Assembly: GCA_050732575.1 (NCBI GenBank)
Contig: JBOHRF010000003.1
Coordinates: 1-63,451 of the forward strand
Reading direction: 5' to 3'
Source: JBBDWZ01 sp050732575
GTDB lineage: Bacteria > Gemmatimonadota > Gemmatimonadetes > Longimicrobiales > RSA9
Length of the DNA: 63,451 nucleotides
Shown here: positions 33,197-41,946 of the stretch, in pieces
Layout: each line of letters starts with the position of its first letter
Numbering within the stretch: the stretch's first letter is position 1
Notes under the pieces: model-generated
What the model was told of the DNA's origin: nothing
The model's input: only the letters and a program-made list of their open reading frames with translations
The model's database searches: none
Program-made: the position numbers and the translations under genes

Positions 33197-33409
33197 TCAG
33201 GTCGCAGGGGCCATGCGCGAGACGTTGGCGGCTTGAAGCCCCTTGTCGGTTTGTTTGATCTCGAACTCGACCTCTTCACCCTCGGCGAGTGTCTTGAAGC
33301 CTTCCATCGTGATCGCGGAGAAATGCACGAACACGTCCTCGCCGTCGGGCTGTTCAATGAAGCCATAGCCCTTGGCATCATTGAACCACTTCACCTTGCC
33401 TTTGGCCAT
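33197..33409 (-). CDS. Cold-shock protein, CspA family
   Basis: 70 aa, one cold-shock domain. It binds single-stranded RNA and DNA. RNP-1 is KGYGFIEQ and RNP-2 is VFVHFSAI, both intact; KGKVKWFNDAKGYGF is the typical start. The ATG at 33409 is preceded by AGGAGG with 8-base spacing, which decides against the longer frame to 33427. It has its own promoter and terminator, so it is a single-gene unit. Confidence 0.95.
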   Translation of the reverse strand: MAKGKVKWFNDAKGYGFIEQPDGEDVFVHFSAITMEGFKTLAEGEEVEFEIKQTDKGLQAANVSRMAPAT

Positions 33410-33462
33410 CGGAGCTGCCTCCTGCATCGGAATAGTCGCGGGGAGTACTACGGCGGCTTACG

Positions 33463-33492
33463 AAGGTACAGAGCGCAATCTTTGGGTGTCAA
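33463..33492 (-). promoter_or_regulatory. Cold-shock gene promoter
   Basis: TTGACA (33492-33487, minus strand) and TACCTT (33468-33463) are 18 bases apart. Transcription would begin about 45-50 bases before the ATG. The spacing and -10 form resemble the maeB promoter candidate, which supports both. Confidence 0.55.
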
Positions 33493-33589
33493 GCAAAATG
33501 TTCTGTTTCTATGCGGAGATCGTCTTACTGCCGCAAGGATATTCGGTGAGGCTGTTCGGGGGATAGGCTACTGCCGGGGCGCTACCGTG

Positions 33590-35695
33590 CTAGGACCCGT
33601 ACAACGTCTGATAAATGCGGGCGTTTAGCTGAACGATCCGCACGTAATCTCGTGTTTCTTCAAAGGGAATCCGCTCGAGGAAAAGATCCGCATCACGCGC
33701 CTCGGGGAATTGTCGCCAGCGCTGTACACGTGACGGACCGGCATTGTAGGCGGCCAACACGAAGTCCGTGCGTCCACCCCAGGACTTGATCTGATCGGCC
33801 AGAAAGCGACTTCCAATCCTGAGGTTGGTCTCCGGCGTGAACAACATTGTTGCGTTGAAGCGACGAATTCCAAGAGAACGGGCCAATGATCGGCCGGTTG
33901 ATGGCATGACCTGCATTAACCCACGGGCGCCCACAGAGCTGGTTGCGGCCGGATTGAACATCGACTCCTGGCGAATCAAAGCGGCCATGAAGAACGGGTT
34001 GATGCCTCGGCTGCGCGCATGTTTCTCAATGAGATCGCGGTAGGGCAGAGGGTACACAATGCGCAGCGAGCGTCGGTTCCAGGTGCCGCCTTCGCGGCGA
34101 GCCAGCTCTCGGCCCATGGCGATGCCCACGCTGGTGCGGTTGCGTTGATTGAGTCCTTCGGCCAGCGCATAGAAGGCGCCGGGTTCGTCATAGAAGAACT
34201 CCCTCATTCGCTCTAACTCGAAGTTGGCGGCTTCATTCCAGCCGACCGACCGCATCAGGTCGAAGCGCAACAGGGCGGCATCCACCGACTGTTTGTTTAC
34301 GGGTGAGGAGGTTGGGTCGGGCGCCAGCCGCTGATGAATAACGGCCTCATTGATGGTCTCGGCGGCGCGCATCCCGTAAAACGAGAACGGGTCCAGGTCC
34401 CGCGCCTTCCTGAGGTTGGCGTTGGCCTGCAGCGTATCGTCGAGCGCAAGCTGGGTACGGCCCAGCCAGTACGTGGCCTGCTGATGGCGGGCGCCGGCAG
34501 GAAACGCATTGCGGTAATCGGCCAGCAGTGCGGCGGCGCCGGCGTAGTCCCCCTGTCCGAGCGCGATTGCGCCCAGACGCATGTGGGCCAGGCCCGCAGA
34601 CTCCGAGGTGGGCGCTACCTGAGTAGCGCGTCGGAAATAGACCTGCGCTGACTCGGTCTCATTGTCATCCTGGCTGAGGTCGCCGAGCAGGACCAACGCC
34701 TGGCTGGACACCGATTGATCCGGATAACGATCGACGACCTGGTGCAGGGTACGGCGGCCAGCCAGCTCGTCACCATCGCGGTATTGGGCTCGTCCCGCGA
34801 GGTAGAGCGCGAGGGGCGAAACGGATGTCTCCGCGCGGGCCGCGTGCATCAACTCATCTTGCGCCCGATCATAGTCGCGCCCATCGAAATAAGCGCGGCC
34901 CATCTCGAGTCGTATGCGTGCAGCGCTGTCCGGCGGTGCAACACCCGAGGCGAGGTAGGCGTTCAAGCCGCCCATGCCGCGGGAGAAGTTCCCGAAGCGC
35001 AAATAGGTGCGGCCGATGCGCAGGTGGTGTTCCGGGTGCAAACCACGCAGCGCGCTCAACAGACGAGCGGCTTCGAGGGCTGCATCGGAATATGGCCACG
35101 CGTCGATGGCATGGCTCAACGCAAGGGCAGCGGCCACGGTGTCAGCGCGTAGCAGAAGTATCTCGCCCTGGGCCCGCCAGGCTTCCGAACGTCGGCGAGG
35201 CGATCCCGGAGTGCGAGCTGCGGCGTCGGCCAGCCGCATTGCTGTCGAATCGTTGTTGGCGTTGCGATAGGCCCGCACGTGCGTGCGCCAGGCCCAGTCC
35301 ACGAGCAACAGGCTGTCCAGTTTCTCGAGCCGGCGAGTGACCTCCGCAGTATCGCCAGCGGTGGCTGCTACGCTGGCCGCAAACAAACTCACCCAGTCGC
35401 CCAGGTTGGGTAGCAGCGCAGCGGCACGATCAAAACTTTGCAGGGCACTGGAGTTCTGTCTGGCCTCAGCATGAGCAATGGCACGCTTGAGCTCGGCCAG
35501 CCCTTTTTCGCGCTGGGCGGGCGTGGTCACGATTTCGAGGTAATACGAGAGGTCACGTGGCTCGGATCGGTCGGCCGCGCGCGCGGCCCAGGGAGCGGCC
35601 TGATGGTAGCCACGCACACGACCGTGCTGCAGCTGCGCAGGCAGGACTGCAGCCGCTGCAAAGATGATCGCACAGACGTGGTGCCGAGAAATCAC
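33590..35695 (-). CDS. Soluble lytic murein transglycosylase (Slt70-like) with TPR-rich N-terminal half
   Basis: 701 aa. A signal peptide (CAIIFAAAAVLPAQ) sends it to the periplasm. Residues about 60-520 are helical TPR-like repeats (FDRAAALLPNLGDW, ALSHAIDAWPYSDAALEAAR, GRAYFDGRDYDRAQDELMHA). Residues about 545-690 form the SLT domain. The catalytic Glu lies in ALIRQESMFNPAATSSVGAR, followed by GLMQVMPSTGRSLA and FVLAAYNAGPSRVQRW. It cleaves peptidoglycan glycan strands, making 1,6-anhydromuropeptides. The start GTG at 35695 has AGGAG 6 bases upstream. A second, shorter SLT enzyme is at about 59 kb. Confidence 0.92.
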   Translation of the reverse strand: MISRHHVCAIIFAAAAVLPAQLQHGRVRGYHQAAPWAARAADRSEPRDLSYYLEIVTTPAQREKGLAELKRAIAHAEARQNSSALQSFDRAAALLPNLGDWVSLFAASVAATAGDTAEVTRRLEKLDSLLLVDWAWRTHVRAYRNANNDSTAMRLADAAARTPGSPRRRSEAWRAQGEILLLRADTVAAALALSHAIDAWPYSDAALEAARLLSALRGLHPEHHLRIGRTYLRFGNFSRGMGGLNAYLASGVAPPDSAARIRLEMGRAYFDGRDYDRAQDELMHAARAETSVSPLALYLAGRAQYRDGDELAGRRTLHQVVDRYPDQSVSSQALVLLGDLSQDDNETESAQVYFRRATQVAPTSESAGLAHMRLGAIALGQGDYAGAAALLADYRNAFPAGARHQQATYWLGRTQLALDDTLQANANLRKARDLDPFSFYGMRAAETINEAVIHQRLAPDPTSSPVNKQSVDAALLRFDLMRSVGWNEAANFELERMREFFYDEPGAFYALAEGLNQRNRTSVGIAMGRELARREGGTWNRRSLRIVYPLPYRDLIEKHARSRGINPFFMAALIRQESMFNPAATSSVGARGLMQVMPSTGRSLARSLGIRRFNATMLFTPETNLRIGSRFLADQIKSWGGRTDFVLAAYNAGPSRVQRWRQFPEARDADLFLERIPFEETRDYVRIVQLNARIYQTLYGS

Positions 35696-35782
35696 GCCGA
35701 CTCCTCTACGTAGAGTATCCCACCGAGTCCTACACGGATGGTTAGCGCTGGTTGCAGACTACGCGCCAGGGGCGCAGCCGCA

Positions 35783-37192
35783 TTATGGTCTGGGGCCGGG
35801 ACCGCGCGGCCGCTGGCGAAGCGCAGTGCTGCGGAATGCCTGCTCCGATTGGGGCGTCAAATCGTAACGACCAAACCCTGCGCGGTCCATGAAAAGAAGT
35901 TGCAGCCGTCCACCCGGTGCATTTTGATAGAGCCACTCGATGGCATTGGGCCGTGCGCTGGCATCGCGCCCGACCTGACGCGTCGTGGTATGATCGGGCG
36001 CTCCCAACACTACGTAAACCTCACCGCGGTCCGTTTCCCAGCCCGCGCGTCCGGCTTCTCCAAAATGTTCGGTGGCAAAGCGCACGCGTTGGAAGAATTC
36101 TTCACGGAATTCGTTGATGGGTGTGGCCGGCAGCGGATCGCGTCGGCGCCAGAACTCGTCCCAGCGCTCACGGCGCGCCGGGCCGCTGGCGCTGCGCAAT
36201 GAGTCCAACTCAGCCGCATGGGCAATGTAGGTAACAAAGCGCAGGACCTCTTCGAAATTGGCAACCATCCACTGGTCTGAGATGGTCACCAGCAAGGGCG
36301 ATCGAATGATCTCCGCACTGGTACCGGCCGTAGATGCTTCCAGCCAGAGCCGACCCAATGGCAGCGAGTCCGTCGGGATATCGAAAAGGATGTGGCGCAG
36401 CCGTTCATTGCCCGCTTCCACCAGTGCCTCATCCTGCCACACGGCTGCGCCACGATCGTCGACAATGCGAAATTGAACGGTCTGCGGCGCGGACGCGTTG
36501 TACAGTTCTACGTAGACGCGCGGGACCTCAGCGCCGAACGCAACGGTCTTGCGGGCATTGACTATGAAGTCGGGCCGCGCATCCCGGTTTTCCCGACCTT
36601 CAGCTTCATATACCAGAACCGGTGCTCCCAGTCGGCGCTGAGCACCGTAGGCGGGCACTTCCACCGTGTCGCTGCCTCGGAAGCCGCGCGAGCTGGACGC
36701 ATCGCTGGCCTGCACCTGCACCTGGTATTTGCCGGGCCAGAGCGCAATCACGTCCTGGAAGATGATGCTTTCGTCGACCCGGCCCGTTTCTGCGAAACTG
36801 CCCACGCGCACGTTCTCGCGCCGCTCCACGCGCTTGACGGTCACGGAATCAATGAGGAACGAAACGCTGATCTGGTACTCTCCGCGAAAGCCCGACCCAT
36901 CACGCTGAAAGCGTAATGCGCTGGCGGGCAGCGAAACACCAATCAAGACGAATGTGGAATCCAGGGGGCCGGCCATGGTCGCAAAGCTGGCCACCACGGG
37001 GAATTCAGGTGGGCCGGCCAGGAAACCGAGTTGCTGATAGATCTCGAGTGGCCGAGCAATGGCCGGTGATTCGCCGGTACGCGACTGACCGGCGGGCGAG
37101 CTCACGCAACCAACCCAGGCTGTGGCGATGAAGAGCCAGTGCACGGCCCGGACAACAGAAGAACGATAAACGGCCAACGACATCTCGATCAT
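35783..37192 (-). CDS. GWxTD-domain lipoprotein
   Basis: About 469 aa. The N-terminus contains a hydrophobic segment ending at WVGC, a lipoprotein signal. The C-terminal domain carries the defining motif GWETDRGEVYVVLGAPD (about residue 405), preceded by EEFFQRVRFATEHFGEAGRA and followed by AIEWLYQNAPGGRLQLLFMD. The middle is a beta-rich region. GWxTD proteins are common in Gemmatimonadota and Acidobacteria but have no known function. The ATG at 37192 is used; ATG 37183 is also possible. The gene follows oppF by 39 bases on the same strand and could be the last gene of the opp run. Confidence 0.85.
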   Translation of the reverse strand: MIEMSLAVYRSSVVRAVHWLFIATAWVGCVSSPAGQSRTGESPAIARPLEIYQQLGFLAGPPEFPVVASFATMAGPLDSTFVLIGVSLPASALRFQRDGSGFRGEYQISVSFLIDSVTVKRVERRENVRVGSFAETGRVDESIIFQDVIALWPGKYQVQVQASDASSSRGFRGSDTVEVPAYGAQRRLGAPVLVYEAEGRENRDARPDFIVNARKTVAFGAEVPRVYVELYNASAPQTVQFRIVDDRGAAVWQDEALVEAGNERLRHILFDIPTDSLPLGRLWLEASTAGTSAEIIRSPLLVTISDQWMVANFEEVLRFVTYIAHAAELDSLRSASGPARRERWDEFWRRRDPLPATPINEFREEFFQRVRFATEHFGEAGRAGWETDRGEVYVVLGAPDHTTTRQVGRDASARPNAIEWLYQNAPGGRLQLLFMDRAGFGRYDLTPQSEQAFRSTALRQRPRGPGPRP

Positions 37193-37231
37193 GAGTGCTG
37201 CACCGGAAAAAGAGGGCCGCAAGCGCGACCA

Positions 37232-38359
37232 TCAGCTGCCTGGAAGCGGCCCGTCACCGAGCTGCTCCTGTGATATGTACGCCGGCTCCTTGATACACGC
37301 CGCAAAATGACCCGGCGCCTTTTCGGCCAGCGGCGGCACGATGCGCGCGCAATCTCCGTCTTTCAACGGGTGCTGGCAGCGCGTATGGAATACGCAACCC
37401 GACGGTGGTGCTGCCGGGTTGGGAATGTCACCCGTCAACACGATGCGTGCGGCTCGGCGCGTCGGATCCGGCTGCGGCACGGCTGACAGCAATGCCTGCG
37501 TATAGGGATGACGCGCACGCTTAACGAGATTAGCCGCAGCGCCGAGTTCTACAATGCGACCAAGGTACATGACTGCAATACGATGGCTGACATGTTCGAT
37601 CACACTCAGGTCGTGCGCAATGAACAGGTACGCGAGGCCGAGTTGGTTTTGCAGGTCCTCGAGCAAATTGAGCACCTGGGCCTGCACGGAGACATCGAGA
37701 GCGGAGACCGGCTCGTCACAGACGATGAAATCGGGTTGGACCGAGAGAGCCCGCGCGATGCCGATGCGCTGGCGCTGACCACCACTGAACTCGTGCGGAT
37801 AACGACTGGCGTGTATGGGCAACAGGCCTACGATTTCCAGCAATTCCAGCACGCGCCTGCGCACGGCTTCGCCCTCCGCCAGGTTGTGCACCTTCAACAC
37901 TTCGCGCAGCGCCGCACCTACCGTGAGTCGGGGATTGAGAGAGCCGAATGGATCCTGGAATACGATCTGCGCGCGCCGGCGCAAGCGGCGCAACTGTTCC
38001 GCGTCGAGCGCAAATACATCATGGCCATCAAACCAGGCGCTGCCTGCCGTCGGCTCGATCAGGCGCAACAAGGTGCGGCCGGCCGTGGTTTTTCCCGATC
38101 CAGATTCGCCGACCAGCCCAAGTGTCTCACCGCGCGCCACCCAAAAGCTCACTCCATCGACGGCCCGGACGTGACCCACGGTTTTGCCCAGCAAACCACG
38201 CTTGATGGGGAAATACTTCTTCAAGCCTTTGACCTGGAGCAGTACATCGGACGGTGGCGTTGCATCATCGGGCGTTCGGCCGCGCACATCCGAATCGCCC
38301 TTGGGCGGTGGCAACGTTGACAGCTCGGCCGAGACCTGTGCGCGAAAGTCGGAACTCAC
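37232..38359 (-). CDS. oppF: Oligopeptide ABC transporter ATP-binding protein OppF
   Basis: 375 aa, one of two ATPases of the peptide importer. Walker A is GLVGESGSGKTTAGRTLLRL, signature FSGGQRQRIGIARAL, Walker B FIVCDEPVSALD. KKYFPIKRGLLGKTVGHVRA near residue 47 is typical of OppF/DppF. The C-terminal oligopeptide-transporter cysteine cluster reads GCVFHTRCQHPLKDGDCARI and may hold an iron-sulfur cluster as in Dpp relatives. The start GTG overlaps the oppD stop (GTGA). The N-terminal 35 residues are unconserved. Confidence 0.93.
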   Translation of the reverse strand: MSSDFRAQVSAELSTLPPPKGDSDVRGRTPDDATPPSDVLLQVKGLKKYFPIKRGLLGKTVGHVRAVDGVSFWVARGETLGLVGESGSGKTTAGRTLLRLIEPTAGSAWFDGHDVFALDAEQLRRLRRRAQIVFQDPFGSLNPRLTVGAALREVLKVHNLAEGEAVRRRVLELLEIVGLLPIHASRYPHEFSGGQRQRIGIARALSVQPDFIVCDEPVSALDVSVQAQVLNLLEDLQNQLGLAYLFIAHDLSVIEHVSHRIAVMYLGRIVELGAAANLVKRARHPYTQALLSAVPQPDPTRRAARIVLTGDIPNPAAPPSGCVFHTRCQHPLKDGDCARIVPPLAEKAPGHFAACIKEPAYISQEQLGDGPLPGS

Positions 38360-39510
38360 TCCACACCGGACTCTGAGGAAGGCTCTCGTGCTGGCCGTTC
38401 ACCGCGGGCTGCGGCCTGCCGATGGTACGCTTCTGCGGGAGCCGTGTCGCTGCCCGCGTGAAAACGGGCGTATGCGCCGCGCTGCTGATTGACCTGGTCA
38501 CGACGATCTGGATGGCGTTCCAACCAGCAACGCGATCGATGTGCGAACGAGCTCTCGGTATCAGCGCCCGCCGCCACCGTCATGAGTTCCGGGTGTTCGC
38601 GCACGCACAACGCCCAACCGTATGGGCAGCGCGTGTGAAAGCGGCAGCCCACCGGCCACGCAGTGGCAGCCGGCACCGAGCCTGGGATCACGGCCAGGCG
38701 TTCAGCGGGTTCGCTCAGGCGTGGAATCGCTTGTAACAAGCCCTCCGTATACGGGTGGCGCGGCTCACGGAAGATCTCGATTACCGTGCCTTCTTCCACG
38801 ATTTCACCGGCATACATGACGGCCACCCGATCACAAACTTCTGCCACCACACCCAGGTCGTGGGTAATGAGGATGATCGCCATGCCCAACCGCTGGCGCA
38901 GCTCGGCGAGCAGCTCGAGAATCTGGGCCTGGATGGTCACATCGAGCGCAGTGGTTGGCTCATCGGCAATCAACAACGCAGGCTCGCAGGACAGGGCCAT
39001 GGCAATCATCACACGCTGGCGCTGACCGCCCGAGAGCTGATGCGGGTAATCATCGGCCCGCTCGGCCGGGTTTGGGATGCCCACCACGCGCAGCATCTCG
39101 ATTGCGCCGGTGCGCGCTTTCTGCTTGGACTCACGACGATGTAACCGAATGGCCTCGGCAATCTGATCGCCCACCGTGAACACCGGGTTCAGCGAGGTCA
39201 TGGGCTCCTGGAAGATCATGGCCATCTCGTTGCCGCGAATCTGCCGCATGCGCGACTCCGCCACGTTCACCAGATCCTCACCACGCAGCAAGATGTGGCT
39301 GCCTGCCACGATTTCTCCCGGCGGACTCGGTACGAGCCGCATGATGGAGAGAGATGTCACTGACTTGCCACATCCGCTCTCGCCCACAATTCCCAGCACC
39401 TCACCGGGCGCCACCGAGAAGGAAACACCATCCACCGAACGGGCCAGGCCGGCGTCCGTGTGGAAATAGGTCCTCAGGTTGCGTACCTCGAGCAAATTGT
39501 CACTCTGCAC
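38356..39510 (-). CDS. oppD: Oligopeptide ABC transporter ATP-binding protein OppD
   Basis: 384 aa. Walker A is GIVGESGCGKSVTSLSIMRL, Q-loop IFQEPMTSLNPVFTVGDQIA, signature LSGGQRQRVMIAMAL and Walker B LLIADEPTTALD. The cysteine cluster (GCRFHTRCPYGWALCVREHP) is followed by about 65 extra residues, rich in Arg, Gln and Ala, that normal OppD lacks. The start GTG at 39510 is chosen because AAGGAG lies 8 bases upstream. It follows oppC after a 214-base gap, so oppD-oppF may have a separate promoter. Confidence 0.93.
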   Translation of the reverse strand: MQSDNLLEVRNLRTYFHTDAGLARSVDGVSFSVAPGEVLGIVGESGCGKSVTSLSIMRLVPSPPGEIVAGSHILLRGEDLVNVAESRMRQIRGNEMAMIFQEPMTSLNPVFTVGDQIAEAIRLHRRESKQKARTGAIEMLRVVGIPNPAERADDYPHQLSGGQRQRVMIAMALSCEPALLIADEPTTALDVTIQAQILELLAELRQRLGMAIILITHDLGVVAEVCDRVAVMYAGEIVEEGTVIEIFREPRHPYTEGLLQAIPRLSEPAERLAVIPGSVPAATAWPVGCRFHTRCPYGWALCVREHPELMTVAAGADTESSFAHRSRCWLERHPDRRDQVNQQRGAYARFHAGSDTAPAEAYHRQAAARGERPAREPSSESGVE

Positions 39511-39724
39511 GTACGAACTCCTTAACGGATTTGACGAATTGAACGGACCTTCACGTTCAGAGCTGGTCCGCCAAATCGAGCCATGCTTTCGGTTCACCAC
39601 GTTCGGGAGCGGGCGCGCATAACGGGAGCAGGCGCGGCCGGGCGCGGGTGCCTGCTCGGGATGGCAGTGGGACTGTTGCTCGTTGAACGTGAACGTCCTT
39701 TACTTCGTTCATCCGTTTGAGATT
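39511..39724 (-). promoter_or_regulatory. Gap between oppC and oppD
   Basis: 214 bases without a gene inside the opp cluster. GAGCAGGC (39626-39633) pairs with GCCTGCTC (39650-39657), a GC-rich hairpin possibly acting as a partial terminator that sets a lower level for the ATPase genes. The AAGGAG site of oppD is at its left edge. Confidence 0.4.
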
Positions 39725-40966
39725 TCATTGCCGCAACCTGGGATCCAACGCATCACGCAGGCCATCGCCCACCAGGTTGAAGGCAAGTACCGTGAGCACG
39801 ATGGTGAGCCCGGGGAACGTGGCCAGCCACCAGGCGCTGATCAGGACGTCCCGGCCATCGGATACCATATTGCCCCACGAGGGCGTGGGAGGCTGAATAC
39901 CGAGACCCAGAAACGACAGGCCCGCTTCCAGCACGATGGTGTTGCCTATGCCGAGTGTGGCGGTGACAATGACCGGCGCCAGCACATTGGGAATGAGGTG
40001 CCAGAGGATGATGCGCGAGCGGCCCATACCCAGGGCACGCGCGGCCTGGATGAATTCGCGTTCGCGCAAGCTCAACACGTCGCCACGCACAATGCGCGTG
40101 GTATTGGGCCATTGCGTGAGTCCCAGCACGGCGATGATGACGGCGACCGAGGGACTGAAGAGGGCCACGATCATGATGAGCAACACGAGCCGCGGAAAGG
40201 CCAGCACCATGTCCGTGAAGCGCATGACCGCCGCATCGACTTTGCCCCCCAGATAACCAGCCACGGCACCGAGCAACGTGCCCAGTGTTACACTGATGGC
40301 AGTGGCGACGAAGCCAATGGCCAGGGAGATACGTGCGCCGTACAGGATGCGACTGAGTACATCGCGTCCAAAACGATCCGTGCCCAGCCAGTGTTGCGCG
40401 GAGGGAGGCCGCAGGCTGGTAGCGATCACGTTTTCCTGTGCAATCGGATCGTAGGGCGCCAGCAGCGGTGCCAGCAGCGCGATCAAATAGAACACAACCA
40501 AAAGCGCGAGACCGGCCAGGGCCAGGTGGCTCTTGCGAAAGTGACGCGCAGCAATGCGCCACTGCGAGTCACCGACTTCACCGAGGCGCCTGCGACCGAT
40601 GGTCAGATCGTAGAGCGCGCCGGCCCACGTGGCCAGGAGTCCAAGCGCAACGGTCAGCGCCGCAATGTAGTCGTCGAGTGAGCCCGTTTGTCCCAGCGCC
40701 CGGAATCGATCGGACTGGAATACCAGAATGCCCAGGAAGAAACCCCAGCTGATCAGAAGCAACATGCCGCGCGCAAGTGCGCGGGAAAGCATGTGACCGA
40801 GTCCGGGCAACAATGCCGAAGCGAGGAGAGCGTAGCGCGGCGGTTTGGGCGGCGGGCCCTCGGGCATTTCTTTGGCAGTTTCATCGAGCGGCACTCCCAA
40901 GGGCAGCCCGCTCTCCGGATCTCCCCTCGACCCCGGTACGCCCGACAGGTCTTGCTTTTCAGTCAT
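39725..40966 (-). CDS. oppC: Oligopeptide ABC transporter permease OppC with extra N-terminal membrane domain
   Basis: 413 aa, about 100-120 residues longer than usual. Residues about 45-135 form an added hydrophobic domain (LLASALLPGLGHMLSRALAR, GMLLLISWGFFLGILVFQSD, IAALTVALGLLATWAGALYD) that resembles small TM2/DUF5683-like membrane modules. Residues about 148-413 are normal OppC, beginning RIAARHFRKSHLALAGLALL and containing the EAA loop in REREFIQAARALGMGRSRII and SFLGLGIQPPTPSWGNM. The ATG at 40966 overlaps the oppB stop by 8 bases (ATGACTGA). The role of the added domain is unknown. Confidence 0.9.
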   Translation of the reverse strand: MTEKQDLSGVPGSRGDPESGLPLGVPLDETAKEMPEGPPPKPPRYALLASALLPGLGHMLSRALARGMLLLISWGFFLGILVFQSDRFRALGQTGSLDDYIAALTVALGLLATWAGALYDLTIGRRRLGEVGDSQWRIAARHFRKSHLALAGLALLVVFYLIALLAPLLAPYDPIAQENVIATSLRPPSAQHWLGTDRFGRDVLSRILYGARISLAIGFVATAISVTLGTLLGAVAGYLGGKVDAAVMRFTDMVLAFPRLVLLIMIVALFSPSVAVIIAVLGLTQWPNTTRIVRGDVLSLREREFIQAARALGMGRSRIILWHLIPNVLAPVIVTATLGIGNTIVLEAGLSFLGLGIQPPTPSWGNMVSDGRDVLISAWWLATFPGLTIVLTVLAFNLVGDGLRDALDPRLRQ

Positions 40967-41942
40967 AACGGATGCGCGGATCGACCACCGCGTACAGGAC
41001 ATCGGCGATCAGGTTGCCGAGCACGACCATGACCGCGAACAGGAAGCTGGTGGCCATCACCACCGGGTAGTCGCGCTGGAGAATCGCATCGTAGATGACG
41101 CGGCCCATGCCCGGCCAGGCAAAGATGACTTCCACGAATACCGCACCACTGAACAGGAATGGCAGGTAGAGTCCGAGCAGTGTGATGACCGGAATGAGAG
41201 AGTTGCGCAGTGCGTGTTTCGTGATGACCGTGCGCTCGGGCAGGCCCTTGGCGCGTGCGGTTCGGATATAGTCCTGGCGCACGACCTCCAGCATCTGGCC
41301 GCGCGTGTAGCGGGCCACGCCCGCAGCCAGCGCGAGCGTGAGCGTGGCTACAGGCAGAATCAGATGCACCAACCGGTCGCGCAGTTGTTGGCCAGCGGAC
41401 AGGAAATCGTAGTCGACGCTGGTAACGCCTGTGGCGGGCAGGGCAATCGGCCAACCCCACTCGTGCGCCTTGAGCGCAAACACCAGCATGAGCATGAGTG
41501 CCAGCCAGAAAGGCGGCATGGAGTAGAAGAAGAGCGAGACCAGACTGAGCAGACCGTCCATGAGTGAATACTGACGCACGGCCTGAAGCACGCCGATCAC
41601 AATGCCTGACAGGAAGACGAGCAGCAGCGAAAAACCGGCCAGCACCATGGTGTTGGGCATCGCTTCGAACAGGACGTCGGCCACCGGCCGGCCCTGGGCG
41701 AAGGAATAGCCGAAATTGCCGGTAAAGAACGAGCCCATCCAGCGGAAGTAGCGGACGTGAATGGGCTGGTCGAGGCCGAAGTTGCGGCGCAGCTGCTCGA
41801 TGACCTCAGCCGGAACGTTCGGGTTCAGATACGCGGCGGTTGGGTCTCCGGGCGCCAGTGCGAGCACGAAGAAGACCAGTGTGGCAATCCCGAGCAGGAG
41901 AGGAATGGCGCCCAGCACCCGCCGCAGGATGAACGCACCCAT
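40959..41942 (-). CDS. oppB: Oligopeptide ABC transporter permease OppB
   Basis: 327 aa, normal for the family. Six membrane segments are visible, the first in RRVLGAIPLLLGIATLVFFV. Landmarks are FGLDQPIHVRYFRWMGSFFT with GNFGYSFAQGRPV, the EAA loop in RQDYIRTARAKGLPERTVIT and the end DVLYAVVDPRIRY. It forms the channel with OppC. The ATG follows the oppA stop by 4 bases, so the genes are tightly coupled. Confidence 0.94.
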   Translation of the reverse strand: MGAFILRRVLGAIPLLLGIATLVFFVLALAPGDPTAAYLNPNVPAEVIEQLRRNFGLDQPIHVRYFRWMGSFFTGNFGYSFAQGRPVADVLFEAMPNTMVLAGFSLLLVFLSGIVIGVLQAVRQYSLMDGLLSLVSLFFYSMPPFWLALMLMLVFALKAHEWGWPIALPATGVTSVDYDFLSAGQQLRDRLVHLILPVATLTLALAAGVARYTRGQMLEVVRQDYIRTARAKGLPERTVITKHALRNSLIPVITLLGLYLPFLFSGAVFVEVIFAWPGMGRVIYDAILQRDYPVVMATSFLFAVMVVLGNLIADVLYAVVDPRIRYD

Positions 41943-41946
41943 GATA

